Origin: SSS58A sp041648155
Lineage (GTDB): Bacteria > Krumholzibacteriota > Krumholzibacteriia > Krumholzibacteriales > Krumholzibacteriaceae
DNA length: 14,488 nt
Assembly (NCBI GenBank): GCA_041648155.1
Contig: JBAZPL010000051.1
Span: forward strand, 1 to 14,488
Reading direction: 5' to 3'
Made by a program: the position numbers and the translations under genes. The notes beneath the pieces were generated by a model, which was not told the origin of the DNA, did not search any database, and saw only the letters and a program-made list of their open reading frames with translations. This document shows positions 13,625-14,488 of this stretch, in pieces; positions within the stretch are counted from its first letter, which is position 1, and each line of letters begins with the position of its first letter.

Positions 13625-14488
13625 ATACCTCACCCATCCGACGCGACCGATCGAGCTCAAGGCCGGCATGACGTGCGACGAGCTTCTCGAGGGTCTCGAA
13701 GGGTGCAGCTTCCAGGCGAGGGGCCTCGCGCACGCGGCGCGCATCTGGGCCGAGGCGCTCGACGACGACATCATCGTCATGCTCGGCCTCGCGGGCGCCA
13801 TGGTGCCGGCGGGCATGCGCAAGGTGCTCGTGACGCTCATCGAGCACCGGTTCATCGACGTGATCGCATCCACGGGGGCCAATCTCTACCACGATTTTTA
13901 CGAGACCGCAGGGAGCTACCACTATCTCGGCACCCCGAACGTGGATGACGCGAAGCTCCGCGAGGAGATGGTCGACCGGATCTACGACACCTTCGCGGAC
14001 GAGGAGGGATTCCAGAGCCTCGACAAGCAGATCGGGAAGTGGGCGACGAAGACGCTCGAGGAGCGGCCGTACACGACGAGGGAGTTTCTCCATCTGCTCG
14101 GCAAGGAGGCGAACCGCCTTTCGAAGGGGCAGCAGGGAATCCTGAGCGCCGCCTACCGGAAGGGCGTGCCGGTCTACTGCCCCGCGATCGGAGATTCGTC
14201 GATCGGCATCGGGCTCGCCGAGCGCACGCCGAAGGTCATTTTCGACATGATCGGCGACGTCGAGGAGACGGCGCGCATCGCGGCGATGAAGCCGACGATG
14301 GTGATCTACGTCGGGGGAGGAACGCCGAAGAATTTCATCCAGCAGACCGAGGTCACGAACAACATCCTCGGCAGACCCGTCGACGGACACCGCTATGCGA
14401 TCCAGTTCGTCGCCGATCCGCCCCACTGGGGGGGGCTCAGCGGCTGCACATTCGATGAGGCTGTTTCCTGGGGAAAGATCGCGGTCGA
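13614..14488 (+). CDS. Deoxyhypusine synthase-like / homospermidine biosynthesis protein (3' partial)
   Basis: The reading frame opens at GTG (13614), with AGGAGGGAG upstream, and runs off the window after 291 codons. It has the deoxyhypusine synthase (DHS) fold features: MLGLAGAMVPAGMR (about 62-75), IASTGANLYHDFYE (about 89-102), CPAIGDSSIG and FDMIGDVEETA. DEAVSWGKI near the end carries the family's catalytic lysine (K288). Bacteria lack the eIF5A substrate, and bacterial members are generally thought to act on polyamines, for example making homospermidine from putrescine or spermidine. Following pdaD and speB it would use the putrescine they make. The product is not decided by the sequence. 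Confidence 0.9.
   Translation, partial: MKRKYLTHPTRPIELKAGMTCDELLEGLEGCSFQARGLAHAARIWAEALDDDIIVMLGLAGAMVPAGMRKVLVTLIEHRFIDVIASTGANLYHDFYETAGSYHYLGTPNVDDAKLREEMVDRIYDTFADEEGFQSLDKQIGKWATKTLEERPYTTREFLHLLGKEANRLSKGQQGILSAAYRKGVPVYCPAIGDSSIGIGLAERTPKVIFDMIGDVEETARIAAMKPTMVIYVGGGTPKNFIQQTEVTNNILGRPVDGHRYAIQFVADPPHWGGLSGCTFDEAVSWGKIAV

Noticed and set aside
1..14488. CRISPR arrays, insertion sequences, prophage genes
   Set aside because: No regularly spaced repeats, transposases or phage genes are visible.

Overview
This is a GC-rich, gene-dense bacterial window from a Gram-negative organism: it has a lipoprotein, a predicted outer-membrane barrel ending in Phe, and a secreted carbohydrate-binding-type protein. 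Promoters are clear sigma70-like TTGACA/TATAAT pairs and Shine-Dalgarno sites are purine-rich. I cannot name the taxon. A high-GC uncultured lineage, possibly in the FCB superphylum, is only a guess. UGA is a normal stop here (several genes end in TGA inside tight gene overlaps), which matters for the main finding.

Layout, left to right. (1) Rightward operon 137-3642: a divergent ketol-acid reductoisomerase, a lipoprotein that looks like a peptidase-MA protein without its HExxH site, and gltX. Then come tRNA-Gln(CTG), tRNA-Glu(CTC) and a bidirectional terminator. (2) Leftward operon 4781-3931: an ArsR-type repressor, a 51-residue single-pass membrane protein read through an in-frame UGA, and an FmdB-type zinc ribbon, behind a strong promoter with a 21-bp palindrome between its -35 and -10. 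(3) A leftward MATE exporter and a rightward thioredoxin/beta-barrel fusion, whose promoters overlap at the -10. (4) Leftward: a DUF362 ferredoxin-type protein coupled to an AspT-family transporter, then a secreted CBM6-like protein with its own promoter and an in-frame UGA in a Cys-Gly-Ser-UGA context. (5) Rightward: a 42-residue lysine/alanine-rich histone-like protein behind an AT-rich strong promoter and a structured leader. (6) Rightward polyamine operon: pyruvoyl arginine decarboxylase, agmatinase, and a deoxyhypusine-synthase-like protein cut by the window end.

Main discovery candidate: up to three in-frame UGA codons that look like selenocysteine codons, each followed at a plausible distance by a SECIS-like stem-loop. 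Two lie in neighbouring genes of the ArsR operon, which may therefore be a small thiol/selenol (metalloid or redox) response unit. The third is in the secreted CBM6-like protein. Deciding this needs selA/selB/selC/selD in the rest of the genome and homologues with Cys at the same positions; neither can be checked here.
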